In this document: piece after piece, positions 7,153 through 15,589 of the stretch
Numbering within the stretch: the first letter of the stretch is position 1
Layout: each line of letters starts with the position of its first letter
Assembly: GCA_022704525.1 (NCBI GenBank)
Contig: JAKJGF010000016.1
Location: 1 to 37,335 of the forward strand
Direction of reading: 5' to 3'
Length of the DNA stretch: 37,335 nucleotides
From: Bacillota bacterium
GTDB taxonomy: Bacteria; Vulcanimicrobiota; SpSt-956; JAKJGF01
Program-made: the position numbers and the translations under genes
Notes under the pieces: generated by a model
Database searches by the model: none
What the model was told of the DNA's origin: nothing
What the model saw: only the letters and a program-made list of their open reading frames with translations

Positions 7153-7656
7153 ATGATGTTATTTAAAAGAAAAGGTTATAGTTTAATAGAAATTTTACTG
7201 GCTGTAATTTTATTAGGTTTAGTACTGGTTGTAATATGTAGCGTTTTTTTTAAAGCATTGCTGGCTATAAAAAGAGGCCAGACAAGTGGAACAGCTATGT
7301 ATATAGCCAATAAAAAAATTGATGAAGTCAGAAGTGTTGATCTTGGGAATGTAAAAGGAATTTATATAGATGAACTTTATGAACACATAGAAGGATTTGA
7401 CGGATTACCGACAGAATTCGACAATTATATTAGCTGGGATACAACTTCCGGGGGGATTTCAGAAAAAATTATAACTGGCAAAGAAGGAACCAGGGGGGAA
7501 TATGAATTTATAATAGAGATTAGAAATTACCAGGAAGAGTCTTTAACTGTTGATAATTTGAAGTCCGTCACGGTAGAAATAAAATGGTATGATAGTCTTC
7601 AGGGAAAGGAAAAAAAGTTAAAAGTAGATACTCTTTTAGCAAGGAAAGCATATTAA
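7153..7656 (+). CDS. Type IV prepilin-like protein (GspI/PilV-like)
   Basis: The 167-aa protein starts with a short basic leader and a canonical class III signal: KRKG then YSLIEILLAVILLGLVLVV, with Gly at -1 and Glu at +5 of the mature form. The hydrophobic helix at residues about 9-35 is both membrane anchor and pilus core. The remaining 130 residues are a polar C-terminal domain with beta segments. The length and the early 'MYIANKKIDEVRS' segment resemble minor pseudopilins of the GspI/PilV type. Prepilin peptidase would cleave after Gly8. It is followed 4 bp later by another prepilin gene and then a PilX-like gene, so the three form a minor-pilin set without assembly ATPase or platform genes here. 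Confidence 0.82.
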   Translation: MMLFKRKGYSLIEILLAVILLGLVLVVICSVFFKALLAIKRGQTSGTAMYIANKKIDEVRSVDLGNVKGIYIDELYEHIEGFDGLPTEFDNYISWDTTSGGISEKIITGKEGTRGEYEFIIEIRNYQEESLTVDNLKSVTVEIKWYDSLQGKEKKLKVDTLLARKAY

Positions 7657-7660
7657 CAAC

Positions 7661-8329
7661 ATGTTTAAAGGAATATTAGCTCACACATTAGTAGAAATAA
7701 CAGTAGCTATTGCAATCTTTTCTATGATAATGTTAGGCGTTTATTCGGCAATAGATACAGGTTTTAAAATATGGCGACTTGGAGAAGTGAAATCAGATGT
7801 TTACAGTAGGGGGAAGGTTTTGCTGAGTTATATAATAAGAGATTTTAGATATTCTAACTGGATAAGTGCAAAAATAGAAAATGACGGTGACTCAAATACA
7901 TTAAATGAATATATAGTTTTTGAAAGTCCTGTCAAAGATGATGGTTCTATTGATATTGAGACTAAAAATTGTAAACCTCTCTGGCAAAAATATATATATT
8001 ACTATATTTATCCATCAGTAAAAAATCGCCCCGAAGTTGATAAGAGAATACTCTATCGCAGAATGGTAGATAGAACTCCTAAAAATTCTACTCCTATGCC
8101 TCTGAGTGAAATTTCTTCAACTTATTTAACAGATGAGTCAGTGCCGGATACAAATCTCAGAGTAATTGGAAGAGAGATATACGAGATAGATTTTAAACAG
8201 GTAGGAACAGGTCTTATTATAACAATTAAATTCAAATCCAGAGTACATAAAGATAGCCCGGTTATGTTTAATAACAGAAATGTAACCGAAGTAGTTAAAC
8301 TGAAAGCGTCGGTAATACCGGAAAATTAA
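7661..8329 (+). CDS. Type IV prepilin-like protein (GspJ/PilW-like), Ala at -1
   Basis: The 222-aa protein begins MFKGILAHTLVEITVAIAIF, followed by a hydrophobic helix to about residue 30. Glu12 is the +5 residue if cleavage follows Ala7 (mature start HTLVE). The usual Gly at -1 is thus Ala, which prepilin peptidases can tolerate. The RGKVLLSYIIRDFRYSNWI segment just after the helix is typical of GspJ/PilW pseudopilins. The rest is a soluble beta-rich domain. It starts 4 bp after the previous prepilin stop and is translationally coupled. Either a type IV pilus or type II secretion pseudopilus role is possible. Confidence 0.78.
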   Translation: MFKGILAHTLVEITVAIAIFSMIMLGVYSAIDTGFKIWRLGEVKSDVYSRGKVLLSYIIRDFRYSNWISAKIENDGDSNTLNEYIVFESPVKDDGSIDIETKNCKPLWQKYIYYYIYPSVKNRPEVDKRILYRRMVDRTPKNSTPMPLSEISSTYLTDESVPDTNLRVIGREIYEIDFKQVGTGLIITIKFKSRVHKDSPVMFNNRNVTEVVKLKASVIPEN

Positions 8330-8359
8330 TTTAAATTCATAGGAAAATTCATTTTTATA

Positions 8360-8420
8360 AAGCTATCAGCAGTTATCTATCAGTAATTAGTTTAAGGGAT
8401 AAAAGCTGAAATTTGAAAAC
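8360..8420 (+). repeat. Degenerate copy of the CTATCAGC/GCTGAAAG intergenic repeat
   Basis: AAAGCTATCAGCAGTT, then CTATCAGTAATTAGTTTAA, then AAAAGCTGAAATTTGAAAAC. The order and spacing match the longer, cleaner copy at 15507-15583. It sits between the second prepilin gene and the PilX-like gene, so it would be in the transcript. Confidence 0.55.
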
Positions 8421-8444
8421 TAATTTAAAATTGAGGTGAGTCTT

Positions 8445-10835
8445 ATGAAAAAAACAAATAAAAAGGCAATAGTACTTATCAGTGTATTATTACTTATACT
8501 TTTACTTATGATTATGTCTGTATCAATGATAGCTTTAAGCAGTAACTTTTTATCTTTTGTGAGTGTAAGTGAAACCAGTAATAAAGCTTTAATTGCTGCT
8601 TATGCCGGTGTCGATTATGCTATATATAAACTGAGTAAAGATCCGAACTGGGGAGTTAAAGATTTAAAATTCGATCCCTCTTCAACTGCTCCCATACCTG
8701 ATCGTCTTCCTACATATAAGGCAGATATGTCAGCAGAAGCTGAGGTAAAATTTACTAATTCTCAATGTAACATAACCTTTGGTAATTCCTACGGCTTAAA
8801 GTATCAATCTGTGAATAATTTATTCGGAACTACTGCTTTAGGAGATGTTCCTCCTTATACTGCCAGAATTATATCCATAGGGAAATGCGGTAGTAGTAGA
8901 AAAGTAATAAAAGCTTATCTTACCCGTTCTGATTTTTATCCCTATACAATAAACTCTGAGTCTTCAGTTTTATTTGTAGAGGGAACATATAATATAAAAG
9001 GAGATAGTTTAACAGGAGAAGAAGGTAATGTTTATTCTGCCTGGGCAGGGGATTCTGATGATAAATTTAGTATACAGGTAGATAGCGGAGTAAAAAATAT
9101 ATCCTGTAATGGGGGAATATTACTGGGTAAAGGCCCCATAAATATTTTATCCGGTCAGTTGAATAACACCAAAACCAAGGAAAAATGTATCCCTGAATTG
9201 TATCTCAGTAAGATTGATGTGCCAGAAATATTAAGTAATGCCAGAAATAATCACTATGGAGCCTGCACTAATATTAATCCCGGAATGGTAACTATCAAGG
9301 AGCAACCTCCTCCCCCTCCAGATCCTCCTCCTATGCCCACTGCTTCTGAAACACTTTCACTTCTTACTCAGCTCAGAGATCGATTAATAGCTGATGCTGC
9401 CGATGAAACCTGTACAAATGGTGATCCTGTTACCAAAAATGGATCCATAAGTATTACAAAATACAGTACTCCCGAATATGGCCGTTTTATAATTGATGGA
9501 GGTGGTACAGGTTTTGAAACAGTAGCTTTTTTTGATCCGGCTCAGATTAAGGATCCGTTTAAAAGAGGAACTATTAAACTTAACCATGATATTTTTATCG
9601 GCAGTACCGGTATATCTGATGGAGATAGAAGGGAATATTTATATGATTCAACCTTTAGGGCGAAGGCAAATAATCCTGCCAGCAATAATATATTCAGAAT
9701 ATTTCGGGACGGTTCATCAGATCTTTTTAAAATGTATAAATATGCCTATGTTTATACATATGATATGAATCTTACATATTATCCTCCCAGGGATGAACCT
9801 ATATATTCAACCGATCCCAATACCGGTCAAATATATATATCAGGGTATAATCACATAAATGCCACGTCCAGTGATAGTCATACAGAAACCTGTGATGGAG
9901 GCACTAATAGTCCCTATACTCAGGAAATAAATTATATAAAACTTGATCTTAACGGTCATAATATATATTCCAGATCTCATTTAATTCTTGGGGTTGAGAT
10001 TATAGGGGCAGGAAGAATTATAGCAGATGGGAAAATAGCCTGTTTATTCGGAGTAAATAGCGAACAAATAAGCTGTATAAGCAGAGATGATCTTGATGTT
10101 GAACTTTCAAATAATTTTGTAGAGTCAAAAAATAAAGGTTTTTATTATGCAGGAGATGATTTGAATATAAGGCCTATGGCTTCAGATAGTCTCCTTGCAT
10201 CAGGAACGGCAGGGAACCCCAGTGCCAGGAGAGAGATTATGCATTATCCTCCCGGATACAGAGTTAATGACAATGATCAAATAATAATTGGTAATTATAA
10301 TATCACTACAAACGATTATTCAGGCAATGGTATTAAGGCTGAAACGAAATCACATCCAGGTTATATTACTGTAACTGGTTGGAATATTTCTGATGGAAGC
10401 AGTAATACCTTCGATGCTGCAATACAATTTCATTACAGTAAGAATCAACAGATAGAGATACCTGAAGAGGCAAAAATTTTAGTGCCAGAACAGATTGGAG
10501 CAAATCCCAAAATAGTAGATCCCAACGATATGGATATTACTGCTACTTCAGGAGTCTCTACTTTAATATTAAACGATTTTTCATCACTTATTCAGGGAGA
10601 ATTTAATCAAAGTGATATACGTTATTATAAAGCAACATTAATTTCAACCTCAGTATCTTTAAATACCTTTTCCAGTGATTATGGGTCCAACTATCAAAAT
10701 GTAAGTCCCCTGGATACCGGATCTCAGAGCGGAGAGATATATTTAATTCAGAATAGTAATTATATGAGTCATATTCTGAATATAGAGAGAACTAATTTTA
10801 AAGTTCGAAAGGTATCCTGTGTAGAAATGGAGTAA
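8445..10835 (+). CDS. Very large PilX/GspK-like pilus-associated protein (796 aa)
   Basis: The N-terminus has a basic leader and one hydrophobic helix (NKKAIVLISVLLLILLLMIM, about residues 5-40), followed by NKALIAAYAGVDYAIYKL. This matches PilX N-terminal-like proteins, where the A-x-x-A-G-x-[DE]-x-A pattern follows the anchor. There is no classical Gly/Glu prepilin site. Residues about 295-306 are a Pro-rich linker. The remaining 480 residues are rich in Gly, Asn, Ser, Asp and Tyr and look like an extracytoplasmic beta-structured domain. PilX proteins are usually below 250 aa, so this one is several-fold larger. I chose ATG 8445 over GTG 8436 because GAGGTGAG (8433-8440) is spaced correctly for the ATG. 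Confidence 0.75.
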   Translation: MKKTNKKAIVLISVLLLILLLMIMSVSMIALSSNFLSFVSVSETSNKALIAAYAGVDYAIYKLSKDPNWGVKDLKFDPSSTAPIPDRLPTYKADMSAEAEVKFTNSQCNITFGNSYGLKYQSVNNLFGTTALGDVPPYTARIISIGKCGSSRKVIKAYLTRSDFYPYTINSESSVLFVEGTYNIKGDSLTGEEGNVYSAWAGDSDDKFSIQVDSGVKNISCNGGILLGKGPINILSGQLNNTKTKEKCIPELYLSKIDVPEILSNARNNHYGACTNINPGMVTIKEQPPPPPDPPPMPTASETLSLLTQLRDRLIADAADETCTNGDPVTKNGSISITKYSTPEYGRFIIDGGGTGFETVAFFDPAQIKDPFKRGTIKLNHDIFIGSTGISDGDRREYLYDSTFRAKANNPASNNIFRIFRDGSSDLFKMYKYAYVYTYDMNLTYYPPRDEPIYSTDPNTGQIYISGYNHINATSSDSHTETCDGGTNSPYTQEINYIKLDLNGHNIYSRSHLILGVEIIGAGRIIADGKIACLFGVNSEQISCISRDDLDVELSNNFVESKNKGFYYAGDDLNIRPMASDSLLASGTAGNPSARREIMHYPPGYRVNDNDQIIIGNYNITTNDYSGNGIKAETKSHPGYITVTGWNISDGSSNTFDAAIQFHYSKNQQIEIPEEAKILVPEQIGANPKIVDPNDMDITATSGVSTLILNDFSSLIQGEFNQSDIRYYKATLISTSVSLNTFSSDYGSNYQNVSPLDTGSQSGEIYLIQNSNYMSHILNIERTNFKVRKVSCVEME

Positions 10836-10886
10836 AAGCTGAACTTGAATAGAGAAATTATATTTTTCGTACTTTTATTAATTTTA

Positions 10887-11024
10887 TTATTTACGATAAG
10901 CTATATAGAGATTATCATCATAAAAATGAAGCTTTATATACTCTGCAATACCGTCAGAAGATCCTTTCTCTCCTAAAGACTCCCAGTAATGGCCCTTATA
11001 TTTCTTAAGAGTAGCCCTCAGCTC
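10887..11024 (-). pseudogene. Probable gene remnant (45 codons, no start)
   Basis: On the minus strand an open frame from a preceding TGA (11025-11027) to TAA (10887-10889) encodes ATLKKYKGHYWESLGEKG, then SDGIAEYIKLHFYDDNLYIA and a short end. The composition is convincingly protein-like, but no start codon exists in frame. An ATG with GAG GTT GAG AGC lies one frame away at 11033-11035, so a frameshift may have killed the gene. The family is not recognised. The rest of the 314-bp gap contains only the marR promoter. Confidence 0.3.
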
Positions 11025-11049
11025 TCAACCTCCATTTCGTAATATTTTC

Positions 11050-11078
11050 TTGACAGAAAAGCTACTTCATGATATACT
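11050..11078 (+). promoter_or_regulatory. Sigma70-type promoter of the MarR-exporter cluster
   Basis: TTGACA (11050-11055), 17-bp spacer, TATACT (11073-11078). The 70 bp that follow are almost pure A/T with inverted TTTAATATTTT / AAAAATATTAAAA runs (about 11085-11135), a possible MarR operator between the promoter and the ATG at 11150. Confidence 0.72.
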
Positions 11079-11149
11079 TTAATTTATTTAATATTTTAAT
11101 ATTTTAACTATTTAATAATTAAAAATATTAAAAATTTGAAGGTTTTAAT

Positions 11150-11608
11150 ATGAAAAAAAACAACCCTAATATAGAAAAAGCCACTCAATACAGTGTTGAA
11201 ATATGTGATACCCTGTTTCCGATAATAATAGGCCGTGTTCATAAAGCACAGAACCTCAAATTATCTCATCTGAGAGCTTTAAAACTGATGGAAAGAAATC
11301 ATGGCCTTAAGATGAAAGAAATAGCGGAAACATTATCTATAGCTCCAAGTGGTGCTACCTATATTATTGATCAACTTATAAAAGATAATCTCGTAGAACG
11401 CTACAGAGTTTCTGAAGACAGAAGGGTTGTTTATATCAGAATAACCGAAGAAGGACAGAAACAAATAGATGAATTTAAAAAAGCCAAGAGAGATGTTTGG
11501 AAAAATATAATAGAAGATCTTGAGGAGAGAGAACTTATAGAATTTTCGGGAGCTATTCAGATAGTCTATAAAGTCGTATTGAAAATAAAAGAGGAACTTC
11601 TCGGATGA
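11150..11608 (+). CDS. MarR-family transcriptional regulator
   Basis: The 152-aa protein has the MarR layout: an N-terminal dimerisation helix, then a winged helix at about residues 45-115 with LKMKEIAETLSIAPSGATYI as helix-turn-helix and VERYRVSEDRRVVYIRITEEG as the wing with its D-R-R motif, then C-terminal dimerisation helices. MarR proteins typically repress efflux operons and release DNA on binding small aromatic ligands. The gene is directly upstream of, and in line with, an efflux adaptor, TolC-type channel and ABC-2 exporter, so it very likely controls them. GAAGG precedes the ATG. Confidence 0.9.
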   Translation: MKKNNPNIEKATQYSVEICDTLFPIIIGRVHKAQNLKLSHLRALKLMERNHGLKMKEIAETLSIAPSGATYIIDQLIKDNLVERYRVSEDRRVVYIRITEEGQKQIDEFKKAKRDVWKNIIEDLEERELIEFSGAIQIVYKVVLKIKEELLG

Positions 11609-11690
11609 AGTGAGAAGTGAAAAGAGATAAAGGGTGAAGAGTGAGTAATATAATATGACTTTACGCATCACACATTACGCACCACGATTT
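11609..11690 (+). repeat. GTGAAAAG/CACGATTT intergenic repeat, copy 2
   Basis: The sequence begins right after the MarR stop with GTGAGAAGTGAAAAGAG and GGGTGAAGAGTGAG. It continues with ACGCATCACACATTACGCAC and CACGATTT, ending against the AGGAGG of the next gene. It matches copies at 4857-4965 and 16526-16617. GTGA-rich and TCAC-rich arms could pair in the RNA. Confidence 0.6.
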
Positions 11691-11702
11691 CAGGAGGGAA
11701 AT

Positions 11703-13229
11703 ATGAGAAAAATTCTATTTATCATATTATTATCCGGTCTGTTTCTTCAGATGGGATGTAGAAATGGCTCAGGCCCTATAAAAGCTTCCGGCACAGTGGA
11801 AGCTACAGAGATAAATATGGCGGCAAAAGTGACAGGTAGAATTGAAAAATTTACAGAAGAAGGAGAGAAGGTAAAAAAAGATCAGGAGATTATATGGCTT
11901 GATAAAGAAGAACTGACCCATCAGTTAGAACAGGCAGAAGCTGCTCTTAAGGTCGCAAGGATTCAACTTGCCCAGGCCACTAAAGTGGCAGAACTTCAGA
12001 AATCTCAGACTGAAACTCAGATTAAGATTACAGAGGCCTCCCTGAAAGCTTCGGAAGCACAGGTGAATCAGTCTATTTCCGGAGCAGATCTGCAGTTTTC
12101 CCAGACAGGAAGTCAGATAGATCAGGCACAGCTCAGACTTAAAGAAAGCCTTGATCTTTATAATCAGGCCAAGGAAGCTCTCTCTGCTCAGATTACAGAC
12201 AGTGAAACAAAAATAAAGCAGGCCCAGTCAGTCTTAAATACTGCAAAGGAAAAGCTGGATATACTGCTGGAAGGTGCAAGACCACAGGAAAGATCACAGG
12301 CCCGGTCAGCCTATGAGCAGGCCCTTGCAAATTATGAAAATACTAAAAAAGATCTGGATAGAGCAGTAAAGCTGTTTAATGACGGAGTAATACCGGCACA
12401 GCAGCTTGATAAAGCAAAAACCCTTTATGTGTCTGCAGAAAGTGCTCTTAATATAGCAAAACAGAACCTGAGTCTTGTAGAAGAAGGCCCGAGATCTCAG
12501 GAAATAGAGATTGCAATACAGCAGGTTTCTCAGGCAGAAGAAGGTCTTAAAGCGGCAGAATCCACTAAATCTCTCGTGGAGATAAAGAAACATCAAATGG
12601 AAGTAGCGGAAAAACAGGTGGAAGAAGCAAGAGTTGCTCTGGACCTTGCCAGGGCAGGAGTATTACAGAATGAGATAAAACAGCAGCAGATAACAGTAGC
12701 AAAAACACAGATGGATCAGGCAAGGTCAAATTATGAACTTGCACAGGAAAACTGGAAGCTTGTAGAGGTGAAGAAAAAAGATGTTGAAGCCGCAAAAGCT
12801 CTTGTGGAACAGAGAGAAGCTGCAGAAAAACTTGCAAAAACTCAGTTTGATAACAGTATAGTTAGCTCTCCCATTGATGGGACAGTAAAATTAAAGGTGG
12901 CAGAAATAGGTGAACTTGTGCCTGCAGGAAGTACTATACTTAAACTGGCTGATCTCAATGATATATGGATCTCTGTTTATATCCCTGAGGATCAGTACGG
13001 AAGAATAGCCCTGAATGATAAAGCTATAGTAACAGTAGATAGCTGGAAGGGTGTGGAGTTTTCCGGTTATGTAAGTTATATAGCCTCTGAAGCACAGTTT
13101 ACGCCAAAAACCATTCAGACACAGAAAGATAGAGTAACTCTAACATATGAGGTTAAAGTAAGGGTGGATAATAAAGAACAGAAACTTATTCCCGGTATGC
13201 CTGCCGATGTGGAGATTTTATGCAAGTAA
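11703..13229 (+). CDS. HlyD/YbhG-type periplasmic adaptor, probable lipoprotein
   Basis: This is the membrane fusion subunit that would connect the ABC-2 exporter to the outer-membrane channel. I start at ATG 11703, which has AGGAGG five bases upstream; the longer frame from 11655 reads through the intergenic repeat. The mature protein probably begins at a lipid-modified Cys (FLQMGC, about residue 19). Residues about 24-65 are the first biotinyl-lipoyl half (SGTVEATEINMAAKVTGRIE). A very long Gln/Ala/Glu-rich coiled coil follows (about 65-395). The second lipoyl half is SSPIDGTVKLKVAEIGELV, and the beta-barrel domain follows. At 508 residues it is much longer than typical YbhG (about 330), owing to extra coiled coil. 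It overlaps the TolC-type gene by 10 bp. Confidence 0.9.
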   Translation: MRKILFIILLSGLFLQMGCRNGSGPIKASGTVEATEINMAAKVTGRIEKFTEEGEKVKKDQEIIWLDKEELTHQLEQAEAALKVARIQLAQATKVAELQKSQTETQIKITEASLKASEAQVNQSISGADLQFSQTGSQIDQAQLRLKESLDLYNQAKEALSAQITDSETKIKQAQSVLNTAKEKLDILLEGARPQERSQARSAYEQALANYENTKKDLDRAVKLFNDGVIPAQQLDKAKTLYVSAESALNIAKQNLSLVEEGPRSQEIEIAIQQVSQAEEGLKAAESTKSLVEIKKHQMEVAEKQVEEARVALDLARAGVLQNEIKQQQITVAKTQMDQARSNYELAQENWKLVEVKKKDVEAAKALVEQREAAEKLAKTQFDNSIVSSPIDGTVKLKVAEIGELVPAGSTILKLADLNDIWISVYIPEDQYGRIALNDKAIVTVDSWKGVEFSGYVSYIASEAQFTPKTIQTQKDRVTLTYEVKVRVDNKEQKLIPGMPADVEILCK

Positions 13230-14578
13230 ATTTGAAAGGCCTGTTTAAACATATGAAAAAATTGATTATCTTAATTTTTTGTTTGTTAGTCATAACTATC
13301 CCTGTCTTTTCAGCGGAAAAACCCCTTAAAATAAATCTGAATAAATGTATAGAAAATGCTCTCGAAACTGATATTTCATTAAAGGAGGCACAGAAGGAGG
13401 TAGCCATATCAGAAGGACAGCTTAAACAGGTAAGATCAGGACTCTATCCGTCACTTTCTCTGGGTGCTACTTTCAGCAGACAGAATGAGGTACCTGTAAT
13501 CAATTTCCCGGGAACCCGGGGAGGACTCCCCATTTATGACGAAAATCAGCATAATGTGACCTTCAGTCTTAAATATCTAATCTCTGACGGTCATGGAATA
13601 GCCAGTCTTAACTCTCAGGCCGAAGCAAGTCTGGAAGGCTACAAGATAAATGCTGAGAAAATAAAACAGGATGTTATTTATAAGTCTGCTTTTGCCTATC
13701 TAAATACACTGAAAGCAAAAAATCTTGCCCGTGTGGCAGAAGAATATGTAAATTTGAGCAAAGAACAGCTTTCCCTTGCTAAAAGTAGATTTGATGCCGG
13801 TACAGCTGCAAAGGCCGATGTCCTGAAGGCAGAAGCCTCTCTTGCCGAGTCAGAAATAAAACTGGTAGATGCAAAAAATGGACTGAATATTTCTCTTTCT
13901 ACCTTAAATAATGTAATGGGTTTATCTCTTGGAACTTCCCTGGAATTTGACGAAGAATTTGTCTATAAAGAATGGAATATAACCTTTGAAGAAAGTCTGG
14001 CTAAAGCCCTTCAGGAGCGACTGGAGATATATATAGTGGAAAAGACTAAGGAATCTCTTTATTATGGGAAAGAATTTGCAAAGAGCTCCTGGTATCCACA
14101 GATTTTCTTTAAATTAGACTATACTCCCTATGCCAATTCCCTTATTACAGATAATAATACACTTGTAGCCACCCTTGGAACCCAGTTCAGTATATTTGAC
14201 GGATTTAAGACTGCCGGTGCCGTAGATGAGGCAGAAGCAAAATATGAAAAGATGTCTCTTCAGGAAGATGATGTAAAGAAAAATATAAACCTGGATGTAA
14301 AGAGATCTTATCTTACATTCCAGAGTTTCTCCGAAAAAGTAATAAAAGTAGAAAAGAATCTGGAGGCAGCAAAGGAAAGTTACAGAGTATACCAGATAAG
14401 CTACAGAGAAGGTATAAGTCCCTTTATAGATGTAAATCAGGCACAGTTAACACTTATAAATGCAGAGGTAAATAAAGTTAATGCCATTTATGAATATTAT
14501 GTGGCAAGACTCGAACTTTTAAGGGCTATGGGGATCTTAGGGAAGTGGGGAGAAACACTGAATTGGAATACACAATAG
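13220..14578 (+). CDS. TolC-family outer-membrane efflux protein
   Basis: The 452-aa protein has a signal peptide (MKKLIILIFCLLVITIPVFS, cleaved near FSA-EK). It then has two OEP domains of long alpha-helices and short beta-strands: the first around LNKCIENALETDISLKEAQK to VMGLSLGT, the second from about residue 250 to 445. The pattern of 'EGQLKQVRSGLYPSLSLGA' after the first helix is characteristic of TolC relatives. It would form the trimeric outer-membrane exit duct. The ATG at 13220 has GGAG at a good distance and overlaps the adaptor gene; ATG 13253 directly starts the signal peptide and is the alternative. Confidence 0.92.
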   Translation: MQVNLKGLFKHMKKLIILIFCLLVITIPVFSAEKPLKINLNKCIENALETDISLKEAQKEVAISEGQLKQVRSGLYPSLSLGATFSRQNEVPVINFPGTRGGLPIYDENQHNVTFSLKYLISDGHGIASLNSQAEASLEGYKINAEKIKQDVIYKSAFAYLNTLKAKNLARVAEEYVNLSKEQLSLAKSRFDAGTAAKADVLKAEASLAESEIKLVDAKNGLNISLSTLNNVMGLSLGTSLEFDEEFVYKEWNITFEESLAKALQERLEIYIVEKTKESLYYGKEFAKSSWYPQIFFKLDYTPYANSLITDNNTLVATLGTQFSIFDGFKTAGAVDEAEAKYEKMSLQEDDVKKNINLDVKRSYLTFQSFSEKVIKVEKNLEAAKESYRVYQISYREGISPFIDVNQAQLTLINAEVNKVNAIYEYYVARLELLRAMGILGKWGETLNWNTQ

Positions 14579-15480
14579 AAACACATAATCTCACAAAGAA
14601 ATTTAATGAAGTTACTGCCATTAGTTCCCTTACCATCAGTGTAAAAAAAGGTGAGATCTTCGCTCTTGTAGGCCCTGACGGAGCAGGCAAAACTACTACT
14701 ATGAGGATTCTTACTGCCATCATGGACCCTACAGAAGGAAACGCTAAAGTGGCAGGCTTTGACATAAAAACAGAAGGAGAGAGATTAAGAGAACATATTG
14801 CCTATATGTCACAGCGGTTTGGACTCTATGAGGATCTTACCGTAGAGGAAAATATGCTCTTTTATGCAGACCTATATGATATATCGAAGAAAGAAAGAAC
14901 TGCCCTTATGGAAAAACTTCTTTCCTTCAGCCAGATGACGACTTTTAAAAAACGCCTGGCAGGTAATCTCTCGGGAGGGATGAAACAGAAACTGGGACTC
15001 GCCTGTGCCCTCATACATAAGCCGGAGGTACTTTTTTTAGATGAACCCACTAACGGAGTTGATCCCATATCCAGAAGGGAATTCTGGGGAATACTTTATG
15101 AATTATTACGGGAAAGAGTTACTATATTTATCTCTACCGCCTATTTAGATGAAGCGGAAAGGGCCAGCCGTGTGGGACTTATTCATAAAGGTAAAATTCT
15201 TTTATGTGATACACCTGAAGGGATTCAGAAACAATTCCCCTATATCTTAATGGCTTTGAAATCTTCTGATAACAGAAAAACAAGGGATTTACTGAATAAA
15301 GAATCTCTTGTTATAAGTTGCAAGGTCTTCGGAGAATATCTCCATGTTCTTCTGGAGAAAGATTTCTCTCAGTGGGATATCCTGTTGAATATTATAAGAC
15401 AGGGAGGCTTTGAGATTTATGAACATCGGATGATAAAACCATCTCTCGAGGATTGTTTTATAAATCTTATAGGAGAATAG
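14545..15480 (+). CDS. ABC exporter ATPase, first YbhF-like half, degenerate H-loop
   Basis: This nucleotide-binding subunit carries Walker A GPDGAGKT (residues 43-50), signature LSGGM (142-146) and Walker B VLFLDE (162-167). The switch (H-loop) reads STAYLDEAE, so the usual His is Ala199. The N-terminal ATPase domain of fused YbhF proteins likewise carries STAY, so this gene corresponds to that half, separated from its partner. A C-terminal domain (about 230-311) follows the ATPase core. It overlaps the TolC gene. The start is uncertain: GTG 14545 has a poorly spaced ribosome site, while TTG 14563 has GGGGAG at a fair distance and may be the true start (305 aa). Confidence 0.9.
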   Translation: MGRNTELEYTIETHNLTKKFNEVTAISSLTISVKKGEIFALVGPDGAGKTTTMRILTAIMDPTEGNAKVAGFDIKTEGERLREHIAYMSQRFGLYEDLTVEENMLFYADLYDISKKERTALMEKLLSFSQMTTFKKRLAGNLSGGMKQKLGLACALIHKPEVLFLDEPTNGVDPISRREFWGILYELLRERVTIFISTAYLDEAERASRVGLIHKGKILLCDTPEGIQKQFPYILMALKSSDNRKTRDLLNKESLVISCKVFGEYLHVLLEKDFSQWDILLNIIRQGGFEIYEHRMIKPSLEDCFINLIGE

Positions 15481-15506
15481 TTATTAATAACTAACAAAAT
15501 TTTGTA

Positions 15507-15583
15507 AAGCTATCAGCACAGTCAGCTATCAGCAATTAGTTTTAGGAAAAAAGCTGAAAGCTGATGGCTGAAAGCTGAAAGCT
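15507..15583 (+). repeat. CTATCAGC/GCTGAAAG hairpin-forming intergenic repeat
   Basis: The left arm has AGCTATCAGC twice (15508-15517 and 15524-15533). A short AT loop follows, and the right arm (15551-15583) has AGCTGAAAGCTGATGGCTGA and further GCTGAAAGCT. The arms are complementary (CTATCAGC against GCTGATGG), so an RNA hairpin can form between the two ATPase genes. The right arm nearly abuts the next start codon, which has no clear Shine-Dalgarno. A 12-bp palindrome ACAAAATTTTGT lies just before it at 15494-15505. Confidence 0.65.
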
Positions 15584-15589
15584 AAAAAA

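Noticed and set aside
12306-12837. Minus-strand frames opposite the adaptor gene
   Set aside because: They are complements of the Gln/Glu-rich coiled coil and have no start signals or recognisable motifs.
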